Shown piece after piece: positions 19,196-27,372 of a DNA stretch of 64,000 nucleotides. Position 1 is the first letter of the stretch, and every line of letters begins with the position of its first letter. The notes under the pieces are model-generated. The model searched no databases. It was not told the DNA's origin and saw nothing but the letters and a program-made list of their open reading frames with translations. The DNA comes from Rhizobacter sp. SG703 (GTDB taxonomy: Bacteria > Pseudomonadota > Gammaproteobacteria > Burkholderiales > Burkholderiaceae_C): the NCBI RefSeq assembly GCF_012275445.1, contig NZ_JAAZQK010000019.1, positions 1-64,000 on the forward strand, in the 5' to 3' direction. The translations under genes were made by a program, and so were the position numbers.

Positions 19196-19891
19196 TCAGC
19201 GCACCGCCACCGCCCGCACGAAGGCCGCGACGACCGGCGGCACGACGCCCTTCAGCGCGGCGCGCTCCGGCTGGAACAGCGTGCCGACGAAGAACGGATG
19301 GCCGTCGAGTTCGATCGCGCGGACCTCGCCGTTCTCGTCGTGCGCGGTCGGGCGCAACGGCCCCTGCGTCAGCAGCGCGGCGAACGCCGGGTTGAGCCCG
19401 TAGTTGCAGCGGTAGCCCTCGTGCGCGGTCGCGGCGCCATAGGCCGCCGCGAGGCGCGAGCCCGGCGCCAGGCGCAGGTCCTGGCCCACCTCGACCAGCG
19501 AGCAGGCCAGCGCGCTGATCACCGCACGCTGCGCCTGCGGCGCGGTCTCGGCATGCTCGGCATCGGTCCAGCCCAGCACGTCTCGCGCAAACTCGATCAC
19601 CGCATGCTGGAAGCCGCCGCAGGTGCCGAGGAAGGGCATGCCGCGCTCGCGCGCAACGCGGATCGCCCGCAGCACCGCGCGCATGTCGCGGTAGGGGCTG
19701 CCCGGCACGCACCACAGGCCGTCGTACGCGGCAAGCGCGTCGTCCGCCGGCAACGCATCGCTGGCCAGCCAGTCGAATGCGACCGGCTGCCGGAGCTGCT
19801 CGGCGGCCAGGCCCAGTGCGATCGGGATCGCGCGGTGCGCGGCGATGTCGTCGTCGCGGTCGCCGACCAGGCCGATGCGACGCGCGCCCAT
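19196..19891 (-). CDS. Class I glutamine amidotransferase-like protein (CTP synthase C-terminal-related)
   Basis: A 231-residue protein beginning RRIGLVGDRDDDIAAHRAIPIAL. It has the glutaminase-fold elements GLWCVPGSPYRD and FLGTCGGFQHAVIEFAR with the elbow Cys around residue 97. FFVGTLFQPE then replaces the usual HPE. The Cys is present, but the normal His-Pro-Glu dyad is altered (QPE), so it may not hydrolyse glutamine normally. It resembles the stand-alone CTP-synthase-like amidotransferase family rather than TrpG. The start ATG shares one base with the trpE stop (TGATG), so it is trpE-coupled. Function unknown. Confidence 0.75.
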   Translation of the reverse strand: MGARRIGLVGDRDDDIAAHRAIPIALGLAAEQLRQPVAFDWLASDALPADDALAAYDGLWCVPGSPYRDMRAVLRAIRVARERGMPFLGTCGGFQHAVIEFARDVLGWTDAEHAETAPQAQRAVISALACSLVEVGQDLRLAPGSRLAAAYGAATAHEGYRCNYGLNPAFAALLTQGPLRPTAHDENGEVRAIELDGHPFFVGTLFQPERAALKGVVPPVVAAFVRAVAVR

Positions 19892-21375
19892 CAGAAGCCC
19901 TCCTCGACCAGCTCGGCCGCGCGGATCAGCGCGCGGGCCTTGGCCTCGGTCTCCTTCCATTCGAGCTCGGGCACCGAATCGGCGACCACGCCGGCCGCGG
20001 CCTGCACGTACAGCGTGTTGTCCTTGACGATGCCGGTGCGGATCGCGATCGCGACGTCCATGTCGCCGGCGAAGCTGAGGTAGCCGCAGGCGCCGCCGTA
20101 GATGCCGCGCTTCACCGGTTCGAGCTCGTCGATGATCTCCATCGCCCGCACCTTCGGCGCGCCGGTCAGCGTACCGGCCGGGAACGTCGCGCGCAGCACG
20201 TCGAGGCTGGTCATGCCGTCCTTCAGCAGGCCCTCGACGTTGCTGACGATGTGCATCACATGCGAATAGCGCTCGACCGTGAAGGCCTCGGTCACCTTCA
20301 CGCTGCCGGTCTTCGCGATGCGGCCGATGTCGTTGCGCGCCAGGTCGATCAGCATCACGTGCTCGGCGCGTTCCTTCGGGTCGCTGCTCAGCTCGGCCTC
20401 GAGCGCCTTGTCCTGTGCCGGCGTCGCGCCGCGCGGGCGGGTGCCGGCCAGCGGGCGGATCGTGACCTTCTCGCCCTCGGGCGTGGTCTCCTGGCGCACC
20501 AGGATCTCGGGTGACGCGCCGACGATCTGGAAATCGCCCATGTCGTAGAAGTACATGTACGGCGACGGGTTCAGCGAGCGCAGCGCGCGGTACAGGCTCA
20601 GCGGCGATTCGGTGTAGCGCTTCTTCAGCCGCTGGCCGACCTGCACCTGCATCATGTCGCCGGCCGCGATGTACTCCTTGGCCTTCAGCACCGCGGCGAG
20701 GTAGTCCTCTTTCGCGAACTCCCGTTCCACCGCATGCGAGGTGCCGCGGCGCACCGGCGGCGCGGTGACGCTGTACTTCAGCTTGTCGCCCAGTTCGGCC
20801 AGGCGCCGCTTGGCCTTGAAGAACGCCTCCGGCTGGCCCGGGTCGGCGTAGACGATCAGGTAGAGCCGGCCCGACAGGTTGTCGATGACCGCCAGTTCCT
20901 CGCACTGCAGCAGCAGGATGTCGGGCGTGTCGAGCCCGCCGGGCAACTCGGTCTTCGCGAGCTTGTGCTCGATGAAGCGCACCGCGTCGTAGCCGAAGTA
21001 GCCGGCCAGCCCGCCGCAGAAGCGCGGCAGCCCGGGGCGCAGCGCGACCTTGAAGCGCTTCTGGTAGCCGGCGATGAAATCGAGCGGATTGCCGTCGTGC
21101 GTCTCGACGACCTGGCCGTCGGTGACGACCTCGGTGCGAAAGCCGGTGGCGCACAACTGCGTGCGCGCCGGCAGGCCGATGAACGAATAGCGGCCGAAGC
21201 GTTCGCCACCGACCACCGATTCGAGCAGGAAGCTGTGCTTGCTGCTGCCGCTGCCATGCGCGAGCTTCAGGTAGAGCGACAGCGGGGTTTCGAGATCGGC
21301 GAACGCTTCGGCGATCAGCGGGATGCGGTTGAAGCCTTGCGAGGCGAGGCTCTTGAATTCAAGTTCGGTGATCAC
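19891..21375 (-). CDS. trpE: Anthranilate synthase component I
   Basis: A 494-residue chorismate-binding enzyme that with TrpG makes anthranilate, the first committed step of tryptophan synthesis. Marks include the Trp-feedback region KHSFLLESVVGGERFGRYSF and the catalytic segments SPSPYMYFYDMGDFQIVGASPE, TIRPLAGTRPRGATPAQD, LIDLARNDIGRIAKTGSVKVTE, FPAGTLTGAPKVRAMEIID and GIYGGACGYLSFAGD. It starts with GTG at 21373-21375 (giving VITELEFKSLASQGFNRIP, as in relatives). It is preceded by a leader with a likely trpL peptide. It is separated from trpG by the cobalamin block. Confidence 0.96.
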   Translation of the reverse strand: MITELEFKSLASQGFNRIPLIAEAFADLETPLSLYLKLAHGSGSSKHSFLLESVVGGERFGRYSFIGLPARTQLCATGFRTEVVTDGQVVETHDGNPLDFIAGYQKRFKVALRPGLPRFCGGLAGYFGYDAVRFIEHKLAKTELPGGLDTPDILLLQCEELAVIDNLSGRLYLIVYADPGQPEAFFKAKRRLAELGDKLKYSVTAPPVRRGTSHAVEREFAKEDYLAAVLKAKEYIAAGDMMQVQVGQRLKKRYTESPLSLYRALRSLNPSPYMYFYDMGDFQIVGASPEILVRQETTPEGEKVTIRPLAGTRPRGATPAQDKALEAELSSDPKERAEHVMLIDLARNDIGRIAKTGSVKVTEAFTVERYSHVMHIVSNVEGLLKDGMTSLDVLRATFPAGTLTGAPKVRAMEIIDELEPVKRGIYGGACGYLSFAGDMDVAIAIRTGIVKDNTLYVQAAAGVVADSVPELEWKETEAKARALIRAAELVEEGF

Positions 21376-21486
21376 GTGCTGGGGCCCTCCACGGCCCGGC
21401 GCGGCGCCTGGGGGCCGGCCTGGTGACTGCATTCTGCGGATGGCACGCGGCGCAGTGTGCGCGGCGGCCGATGGAGCCGGAGGGCG

Positions 21487-21504
21487 GGGGCTGAAAGCAG
21501 CCCC
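21487..21504 (-). terminator. Attenuator hairpin in the trpE leader
   Basis: On the minus strand GGGGCTG and CAGCCCC form a 7-bp stem around a 4-base loop, about 110 bp upstream of the trpE GTG and 30 bp after the putative trpL stop. There is no clear U tract after it, so it may act with Rho or only by folding. It follows alternative pairings: an 11-bp complement between 21577-21587 and 21516-21526. Confidence 0.5.
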
Positions 21505-21534
21505 GTCGGCCCACGGCAAGCAAACCTGCGTGGA

Positions 21535-21600
21535 TCAGGCCCGCCAGGGCCAGGCTCCCCGGTCGTGCGACCCCTTGGTTTGCTTGCGTGCGATGAACAT
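21535..21600 (-). CDS. trpL: Putative trp leader peptide TrpL
   Basis: A 21-codon reading frame, MFIARKQTKGSHDRGAWPWRA, with two Trp codons (TGG CCC TGG) four and six codons before the stop, located 160 bp upstream of trpE. Tryptophan-rich leader peptides of this size mark transcription attenuation of trp operons. The codons for Arg-Lys-Gln-Thr (21577-21587) are perfectly complementary over 11 nt to 21516-21526, so ribosome position could switch leader RNA pairing. An extended -10 box TGC-TACACT ends only 6 bp before the ATG, implying a leaderless start, as known for alphaproteobacterial trpL. Confidence 0.65.
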   Translation of the reverse strand: MFIARKQTKGSHDRGAWPWRA

Positions 21601-21606
21601 CGAAAA

Positions 21607-21615
21607 AGTGTAGCA
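21607..21615 (-). promoter_or_regulatory. Extended -10 promoter of the trpL-trpE transcript
   Basis: On the minus strand TGC-TACACT (TGn plus -10) lies just upstream of the trpL ATG at 21600. No good -35 box is seen at 16-18 bp. Transcription would begin at or next to the A of the trpL start codon. Confidence 0.5.
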
Positions 21616-21749
21616 GGCTTGGCATTCCATCCGGGGAAGCGATCGGTCGTCCGTGAAATCATGAATGGACCCGCCCTTGTCACCGACAGACACTCCTGCG
21701 TTGCCTGGAGCGCTCCATACTGGGGCGTCGGGCTCACGATGACAACGAG

Positions 21750-22394
21750 ATGGAGACTGCCGTGATTCGTCGAATCTTCCTGCTGGCCGCCACGGCCACC
21801 GCCTTCGCGGCACCGCTTGCGGCGCAAGCCCAGACCCAGCCTCCGGCCGTCGAACTGGCCGGCGTGCGCTACGAATCCACCGTGCAGGTGGCCAACACGA
21901 AGCTGGTGCTGAACGGCGCCGGCATCCGCTACAAGGCGATCTTCAAGGTCTACACCGCCGGCCTGTACCTGACCGCGAAAGCGACGACGCCCGAGGCGGT
22001 GCTCGCGACGCCGGGCCCGCGCCGCATGCACATCACGATGCTGCGCGACATCGACGCGAACGAGCTCGGCAAGCTCTTCACGCGCGGCATGGAACAGAAC
22101 ACCACGCGCGACGACTTCATGAAGTCGATCGGCGGCACGCTGAAGCTGAGCGAGGTGTTCTCGGCGAAGAAGAAGCTGGTGGCCGGTGATTCGTTCTACG
22201 TCGACTGGCTGCCCGGCCAGGGCACGGTGATCGTCGTCAACGGCAAGCCGGCCAACGAGCCGATCAAGGAACCGGAGTTCTATTCGTCGCTGCTGAAGAT
22301 CTGGCTGGGCCATTCGCCCGCCGATTCGTCACTGAAGGACGCGTTGCTCGGAAAAGCCGCCACCGGCAACGGCGCCGGTGCCGGCAACAACTAG
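21750..22394 (+). CDS. Secreted chalcone isomerase-like protein
   Basis: About 210-214 residues with signal peptide IRRIFLLAATATAFAAPLAAQA and then the chalcone-isomerase-like fold pattern of bacterial periplasmic proteins: ELAGVRYESTVQVANTKLVLNGAGIRYK, FKVYTAGLYLTAKATTPE, RRMHITMLRDIDANELGKLF and GDSFYVDWLPGQGTVIVVNGK. Members lack plant flavonoid chemistry and the role is unknown. The ATG at 21750 is in frame, but a GTG at 21762 has a better-placed GGAGA and gives a cleaner signal peptide. It is divergent from the trp leader and its last 4 nt overlap the convergent gph stop. Confidence 0.8.
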   Translation: METAVIRRIFLLAATATAFAAPLAAQAQTQPPAVELAGVRYESTVQVANTKLVLNGAGIRYKAIFKVYTAGLYLTAKATTPEAVLATPGPRRMHITMLRDIDANELGKLFTRGMEQNTTRDDFMKSIGGTLKLSEVFSAKKKLVAGDSFYVDWLPGQGTVIVVNGKPANEPIKEPEFYSSLLKIWLGHSPADSSLKDALLGKAATGNGAGAGNN

Positions 22395-23062
22395 CCGGGC
22401 ACCAACTGGTCGAGCCGGTCGATGAACCCATCGGCATCGACCTCTCGCACCGGCTCGCCGTGGTTGTAGCCGTAGGTCACGAGGATCACCGGGCAGCCCG
22501 CCGCGCGGGCCGCCTGCGCGTCGTTGGCGGAGTCGCCGACCATCAGCACCTGTGACGGCGGCACGCCGAGCGCCTTGCACGATTCGAGCAACGGCAGCGG
22601 GTGCGGCTTCTTCTGCGCGAACGCATCGCCGCCGAACACATGGCGGAAGAAGCCGGCCAGCTGCTTCTTCTCGAGCAGCGCCTGCGCAAAGGCCGTCGGC
22701 TTGTTCGTCAGGCAGGCCAGCGGCACGCCGGCACGCTGCAGGCGCAGCAGTCCCTCGACCACGCCGGGAAACACCTCGGCCTGCTCGCCGTTGACGCGCC
22801 GGTAGTGCCGCTGGTAACTGGCCCAGGCCTCTTCGTAGCGGTCGTCCACGCCGTCCACTTCCATCAGCGTGCGGCGGATCAGGTGCTCCGAACCCTTGCC
22901 GACCGTGTGCGCGATGAAGTCGCGCCCGATCGGCGGCAGCGCCAGTTCGCCGAGCATCGCGTTCAGCGCGACGGCGAAGTCGCCGAGCGTGTCGACCATC
23001 GTGCCGTCGAGGTCGATGAGCGCGGCGCGCCAGGCGGGGTGGTTCGGGTGGAGAGAGTTCAC
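22391..23062 (-). CDS. gph: Phosphoglycolate phosphatase
   Basis: A 223-residue HAD hydrolase that dephosphorylates 2-phosphoglycolate. HAD motif I is ALIDLDGTMVDT (nucleophile Asp), motif II LACLTNKPT, the Lys motif QKKPHPLPLL and motif IV VLMVGDSANDAQAARAAGC. In Burkholderiales gph commonly sits directly upstream of trpE, as here apart from the divergent chalcone-isomerase-like gene. Other HAD phosphatases are possible, but the neighbourhood supports Gph. Confidence 0.9.
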   Translation of the reverse strand: MNSLHPNHPAWRAALIDLDGTMVDTLGDFAVALNAMLGELALPPIGRDFIAHTVGKGSEHLIRRTLMEVDGVDDRYEEAWASYQRHYRRVNGEQAEVFPGVVEGLLRLQRAGVPLACLTNKPTAFAQALLEKKQLAGFFRHVFGGDAFAQKKPHPLPLLESCKALGVPPSQVLMVGDSANDAQAARAAGCPVILVTYGYNHGEPVREVDADGFIDRLDQLVPG

Positions 23063-23069
23063 CAGCGTT

Positions 23070-23528
23070 TCACTCCTGCGCGGTACTCATTCGTGCGAGA
23101 ACCTCGGGCAGCACGCCGTACGCCCGCGCAGAGGCCAGGTGGTCGATGTAGTCCCGGGACTCGACGATCAGGCCGTCGACCACGCGAACGACGAAGATGC
23201 AACGCGTGTTCAACGGCCGTTGATCAATGCTGCCCTCGTAGCGGAACTCGGCAATGACGACTTCCGGATCGGCCGTCGTGTGCAGCTTCCAGTCCGCAAC
23301 GCTGGACGAGACCGGCACGCCCGCTTGCGGCAGCTTTGCAAAATGCGCTCGCAGCGACGCTCGACCGACGGTCGCCGAGCTTGCCTGCTCCGGGTGAAAC
23401 GGGTGGGTGACGCGCGCGTCTGCGGCGTACAGGTTCGCCAGCGCATCGACCTGGCTCGAGTCACCATTTCTCAGTCGGGTGACGCGGTCGACGAGTTCCC
23501 TGACCGTTTCACTGGCGGTGCGTGTCAA
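23070..23528 (-). CDS. SnoaL-like (NTF2-fold) protein
   Basis: About 152 residues of the NTF2/ketosteroid-isomerase-like fold: VRELVDRVTRLRNGDSSQVDALANLYAADARVTHPFHPE, RASLRAHFAKL, VVIAEFRYEGSID and CIFVVRVVDGLIVESRDYIDHL. The substrate is unknown. No ATG is well placed. A TTG at 23528 (LTRTASETVREL) or a GTG at 23576 are the candidates, so the start is uncertain. It ends 7 bp before the gph start region on the same strand. Confidence 0.6.
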   Translation of the reverse strand: MTRTASETVRELVDRVTRLRNGDSSQVDALANLYAADARVTHPFHPEQASSATVGRASLRAHFAKLPQAGVPVSSSVADWKLHTTADPEVVIAEFRYEGSIDQRPLNTRCIFVVRVVDGLIVESRDYIDHLASARAYGVLPEVLARMSTAQE

Positions 23529-23601
23529 TTTGAAGTCCCGTGGTGCGTGCAGCAGACCCGCGTGACTATGCCTCACGGCGGCCTGGGCGTGTGATGGCCG
23601 C

Positions 23602-25917
23602 TCAGATCTCGGCCGCCCCGAACGACACCCGCAGCCCGATCCAGCCGGCCCGCGGCGCCCCCGGCGCAACGAACTGCTCATGCTTCCAGTCCGCCGGCAC
23701 CTGCACCGCGCCGTTCGCATCGAACGCATTGCTGCCGAGCAGCCCGCCCGTCGAGTACTTGCGATCGAACACGTTCGACAGCTTGCCGAACAGCTCCCAG
23801 CCCGGCCGGAAGGTCCAGCCGGTCGTCAGGTCGAGCACCGCGAACCCGGCGGTGCGGCCGCTGCCGAAGAAGTCGACGCCGTCCGGCTGCTGGGCATTGT
23901 TCTCGTTGCCGCGCACGTACTGCTTCGATTGCGCCCGCAGTTGCCCGCCGACGCGCCAGCCCGGCGCGGCCTGCAGGTCCAGGCCGAGCTTCAGCGTGTG
24001 GCTCGGCAGGCCGGGCAGGCGGTCGCCTTTGCGCACCTCGATCTCGTCGTCGCCGCTGCAGGCGGCACGGGTCTCGGCGCTGCTGTTGGCTTCGGACACC
24101 AGGCAGGCCGGCGAGTCGAAGGTGGCGCGCAGGTAGCTGTACGACAACGCCCAGTTCAGCGCCCCGCTCTGCTGCGACAGGCCGAGCTCCACGCCCTGGC
24201 GCACGGTGCGGCCGACGTTGCTGAAGTAGCCGGCCGACAGCCCGTTGCTGATGAACAGCAAATCATCCTGGTTGACGGTGCGGAACACCGACGCATTCCA
24301 GCGCAGCCCTTGTGCCACTGACTCCAGCGTGCCGCGCACGCCGGCTTCCAGCGTGCGCGACACCACCTGCTTCAGGGGAGGATCCGACTGCAGCGCGTTC
24401 GGCAGCACGCAGGCATGGACCGGGTCCGAGCAGCCGAGTTCGATCGGGCTCGGCGCGCGGTTGCCCTGGCTCCAGCCGCCATAGGCGGTGAAGCTTGGCG
24501 TCACCTGCCAGGTCGCACCGACTGCCGGGTTGAACTTGCGGTAGCGGTCGGCGGCATCCAGGTTGGTCGGCAGGCCCAGCTCGGCACGCCCTTCGTCGAC
24601 GGTGCTGACGCGGGTGTCGTTGTAGCGGCCCGAGACGGTGAGCTGCAGGTTCGACTGCAGCGCGAACAAGTCGGTGACGTAGACGCTGTTGGTGCGGCTG
24701 CGGCCGGAGATCTGCGCATTGACCTCGGCGTCTTCGGTCGGGATCACCGCGCGGCTCGCATCGAGCCCGCCTTCGGCCTCGCTCTGCATGAAGCGGTGGC
24801 GCGAGCGGTCGTGCGACACGCCGACGGTCACGCGGTGCGGCTGCGCATGCCAGGTCGCCTGCACCGCCAGCCCCTCGCTGTCGGTGCGCGTGCGGGTGCG
24901 GTTCTCGACGCCGGTCTCCTCGACGGCCGGCGGGTCGTAGTCGTCGTTCAGGTCGCCGTTCAGCGTCGACGCGCGGCTGCGCCGCGCGTAGGCGGTGGCC
25001 GCCATCTCCCATGCCGGGTCCAGCGTCGCGGTCGTGTTGAAGGTCAGCAGCGTCGCCTCGTTGTCGGTCAGGTCCGGTCGCGTGTAGACCTGCTCGCGGC
25101 GCTGCGCCAGCATCGATTCCGGCAGTGCGCCGTTGCCGACCAGTTGGTTGTCCGCATGGCCGAGGCTCAGGTCCCACGAGAAGCTGCGGCTGCGCTGCCC
25201 GCCCTTGACGAACAGCTGCCGCACGCGCGACGGCGATTCGTCGCGCCAGCCGTCTTCGTTCAGCGCGCCGAAGGCCATGAAGAGGTGGCCGGTCTCGCCG
25301 AGCCGGCGGCCGTGCGTCAGCTCGGTGCTGATGCGGCCGAACGAGCCGCCCTCCACTTCGAGTTCGGTGCCGGGGTGGGTGTCGCCGCTCTTGGTCTGCA
25401 GCGACAACGCGCCGCCCAGCGTGTTCAGCCCGAACAACGGGTTCGAGCCCGGCAGCAGCGTGATGCTGGCCAGCGCGGCCCGCGGCAGCAGGTCCCAGTT
25501 GACGATGTCGCCGAAGGGCTCGTTGACGCGCACCCCGTCGAGGAACACCGACAGCCCCTGCGGCGTGCCGAGCAGCGGGCTGGCGGTGAAGCCGCGGTAG
25601 TTGACGTCCATCTGGTACGGGTTGCCCTGCAGCTCGTTGACGTTGACGCTCGGCAATTGCGTGCGCATGAACTCCGGCAGGTTCAGGCTCTGCAACTGGC
25701 GCAGCCGCCGGTCGGTGGCGGTCTGCACGTTGGACGGGATCTGGTCCTTCGGCACGCCGGTGCCGGGGACCGGCGTGGCCAGCACGATCTCGACCTCGGG
25801 CAGCACGACGACAGGCGCCGTCTGCGCGCGGGCGGCGGGACCGTGCGCCATCAGGGCGAGCAGCGATGCGTTCGCGAGCGGGCGAATGCGCCAGGGTGAC
25901 CGGCGGGGGTGATGCAT
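23602..25917 (-). CDS. TonB-dependent receptor
   Basis: A 771-residue outer-membrane receptor. A signal peptide (SLLALMAHGPAARAQ) is followed by VVVLPEVEIVLATP (TonB-box region), a plug with FMRTQLPSVNVNELQGNPYQMDVNYRGFT, GLSVFLDGVRVNEPFGDIVNWDLLP and LFGLNTLGGALSLQTKSG, then a barrel ending GWIGLRVSFGAAEI. The ligand cannot be read from sequence. The plug (GNPYQMDVNYRGF) is of the type found in siderophore or PQQ/metal-complex receptors. The ATG giving MHHPRRSPWRIRPLAN is chosen. A GTG/GTA trinucleotide tract lies about 50 bp upstream. Confidence 0.88.
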   Translation of the reverse strand: MHHPRRSPWRIRPLANASLLALMAHGPAARAQTAPVVVLPEVEIVLATPVPGTGVPKDQIPSNVQTATDRRLRQLQSLNLPEFMRTQLPSVNVNELQGNPYQMDVNYRGFTASPLLGTPQGLSVFLDGVRVNEPFGDIVNWDLLPRAALASITLLPGSNPLFGLNTLGGALSLQTKSGDTHPGTELEVEGGSFGRISTELTHGRRLGETGHLFMAFGALNEDGWRDESPSRVRQLFVKGGQRSRSFSWDLSLGHADNQLVGNGALPESMLAQRREQVYTRPDLTDNEATLLTFNTTATLDPAWEMAATAYARRSRASTLNGDLNDDYDPPAVEETGVENRTRTRTDSEGLAVQATWHAQPHRVTVGVSHDRSRHRFMQSEAEGGLDASRAVIPTEDAEVNAQISGRSRTNSVYVTDLFALQSNLQLTVSGRYNDTRVSTVDEGRAELGLPTNLDAADRYRKFNPAVGATWQVTPSFTAYGGWSQGNRAPSPIELGCSDPVHACVLPNALQSDPPLKQVVSRTLEAGVRGTLESVAQGLRWNASVFRTVNQDDLLFISNGLSAGYFSNVGRTVRQGVELGLSQQSGALNWALSYSYLRATFDSPACLVSEANSSAETRAACSGDDEIEVRKGDRLPGLPSHTLKLGLDLQAAPGWRVGGQLRAQSKQYVRGNENNAQQPDGVDFFGSGRTAGFAVLDLTTGWTFRPGWELFGKLSNVFDRKYSTGGLLGSNAFDANGAVQVPADWKHEQFVAPGAPRAGWIGLRVSFGAAEI

Positions 25918-25969
25918 GTGAAGTCTCCGGGGGTGCGTGGTTCCTTGTCGGAGTTGCGCGGGTCGGCTG

Positions 25970-26010
25970 GGTGGTGGTGGTAGTGGTAGTGGTAGTGGTG
26001 GTGGTGGTGC
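25970..26010. repeat. GTG/GTA trinucleotide tract upstream of a TonB receptor gene
   Basis: About 13 tandem triplets (GTG with three GTA) on the plus strand, between the receptor start and its likely promoter. Triplet tracts can change length by slippage and alter promoter spacing. The remainder of 25918-26333 shows no gene or RNA; 26011-26333 has lower GC than its surroundings. Confidence 0.7.
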
Positions 26011-26333
26011 CACGCTAACCAGCGGCTCGTGTGCGGCACAGGGAAAACTTCCCGGCCGCACTGCTCGTTTCCACCAAGGGCGATCCGTCAGGTGGGCCCG
26101 GGATTGACGCTGCCTGCGCACCCCGGGTAGATTGCGACCACTTCCAGTGCCTCACAAGGCGCCGTCTCAACGGCATGCCCGCCACACGGTCGGCAGCGCC
26201 CGTCAGCGCAAGTTCTTTGCGCTCGACATCCACGATGTATCAGCGCTTGCGGTGCCACTGATTCGAATCAGTGCACGGCGAGATTCATTGCGTACGCCCG
26301 CGTGGCGTGCTCGCGTCCAGCATCCGGAAGATC

Positions 26334-27347
26334 ATGAAGACCCTCTTGCACAGTCTCGCTGCGCTGCTGCTCAGCGGCGCAGCAGCATTTGCCCAGAACA
26401 CGCCGCTTCCGAAGCCCGTGGCCTTCACGGCGCATCTGCAATCGATCAAGGCAGAACTCGAGAAACCAGAGGAGGCGCTCGACCTCGGCGAATTCATTCT
26501 CACGCTGCAACGAATGATCGATCCGGGCATCGACGTTCCCGGCAACCTCCGGCGGCTCGACGACATGGCCAACGAGATCAACGCCATGTTCCCCGTCATG
26601 GCAACCGGCATGGTGAAGGTGGAAGCCTTGAAGAAGTATCTGTACGTGGCGGGTCCCTGGAACGGCAACCGGCCTTTCCAGTACGACCTCGACGACCCGC
26701 TCGGAAAGAACCTTCACAACAAGCTTCTGTCCAGCTATCTCGATACCCACAAAGGAAATTGCGTTTCGATGCCGAGCTTGTTCGTCGTCCTCGGCCAGAG
26801 GATCGGCCTCAACGTGACGCTGGCGACCGTCCCCAGGCACATCTTCGTCAAGTACCGCGACGAGGGTGGTTGGATTTACAACATCGAGACAACGAGCGGC
26901 GGCGGATTCGCTCGCGACGCCTGGTTGCGGCAGCTGTACGAGATGACCGACCTGTCCTTGCGAACCGGCATCTACATGCGGCCATTGTCGAAGAAGGAGG
27001 CGGCCATCGTGATGGTCGACACACTGCTCGAGTTCTATGAAGCGAACGGCGTGCTGCAAGCTCGTGTGGACCTGGCACTGCTCTCGCTGCGCCACGCACC
27101 GAGACACGTCACCGGCATGCTGCACCTTGCAGCGACCTACGGCTGGATGGCCGAGGTCTCCTACCGGCTCGACTACAACAGCCCCGACCCACGGATGCCG
27201 CTGAAGGAGAGGCTCAAGTATCTGGAACTGAATCGACAGGCCATGGAATGGGATCAGCGCGCGCAGTCGCTGGGCTGGCAACCCAGCAGTCCGGAAGCCG
27301 AGGCCGCCTATCTCAGGCGCGTCGAGGATGCGAGGAAGTCTTTGTAG
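26334..27347 (+). CDS. Secreted transglutaminase-like (SirB1-like) protein
   Basis: A 337-residue protein with signal peptide MKTLLHSLAALLLSGAAAFA. The central part reads YLDTHKGNCVSMPSLFVVLGQRIGLNVTLATVPRHIFVKYRDEGGWIYNIETT. This has the Cys (143), His (169) and Asn/Glu (183-184) order of a transglutaminase-like fold similar to SirB1. Helical repeats follow (GMLHLAATYGWMAEVSYR). Enzyme activity and substrate are unknown. Codon use and GC are lower than in flanking genes, pointing to acquired DNA. It is 25 bp upstream of the RHS toxin cassette on the same strand and may be co-transcribed. Confidence 0.65.
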   Translation: MKTLLHSLAALLLSGAAAFAQNTPLPKPVAFTAHLQSIKAELEKPEEALDLGEFILTLQRMIDPGIDVPGNLRRLDDMANEINAMFPVMATGMVKVEALKKYLYVAGPWNGNRPFQYDLDDPLGKNLHNKLLSSYLDTHKGNCVSMPSLFVVLGQRIGLNVTLATVPRHIFVKYRDEGGWIYNIETTSGGGFARDAWLRQLYEMTDLSLRTGIYMRPLSKKEAAIVMVDTLLEFYEANGVLQARVDLALLSLRHAPRHVTGMLHLAATYGWMAEVSYRLDYNSPDPRMPLKERLKYLELNRQAMEWDQRAQSLGWQPSSPEAEAAYLRRVEDARKSL

Positions 27348-27372
27348 ACAACATTGATCTGGAGAAAAGAAG

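Noticed and set aside
25970-26010. Possible CRISPR-like repetition
   Set aside because: The units are plain triplets without spacers, and no cas genes are nearby.
26132-27040. 302-codon frame overlapping the transglutaminase-like gene
   Set aside because: It is Arg/His-rich and out of frame with the gene that has a signal peptide and the Cys/His motif.
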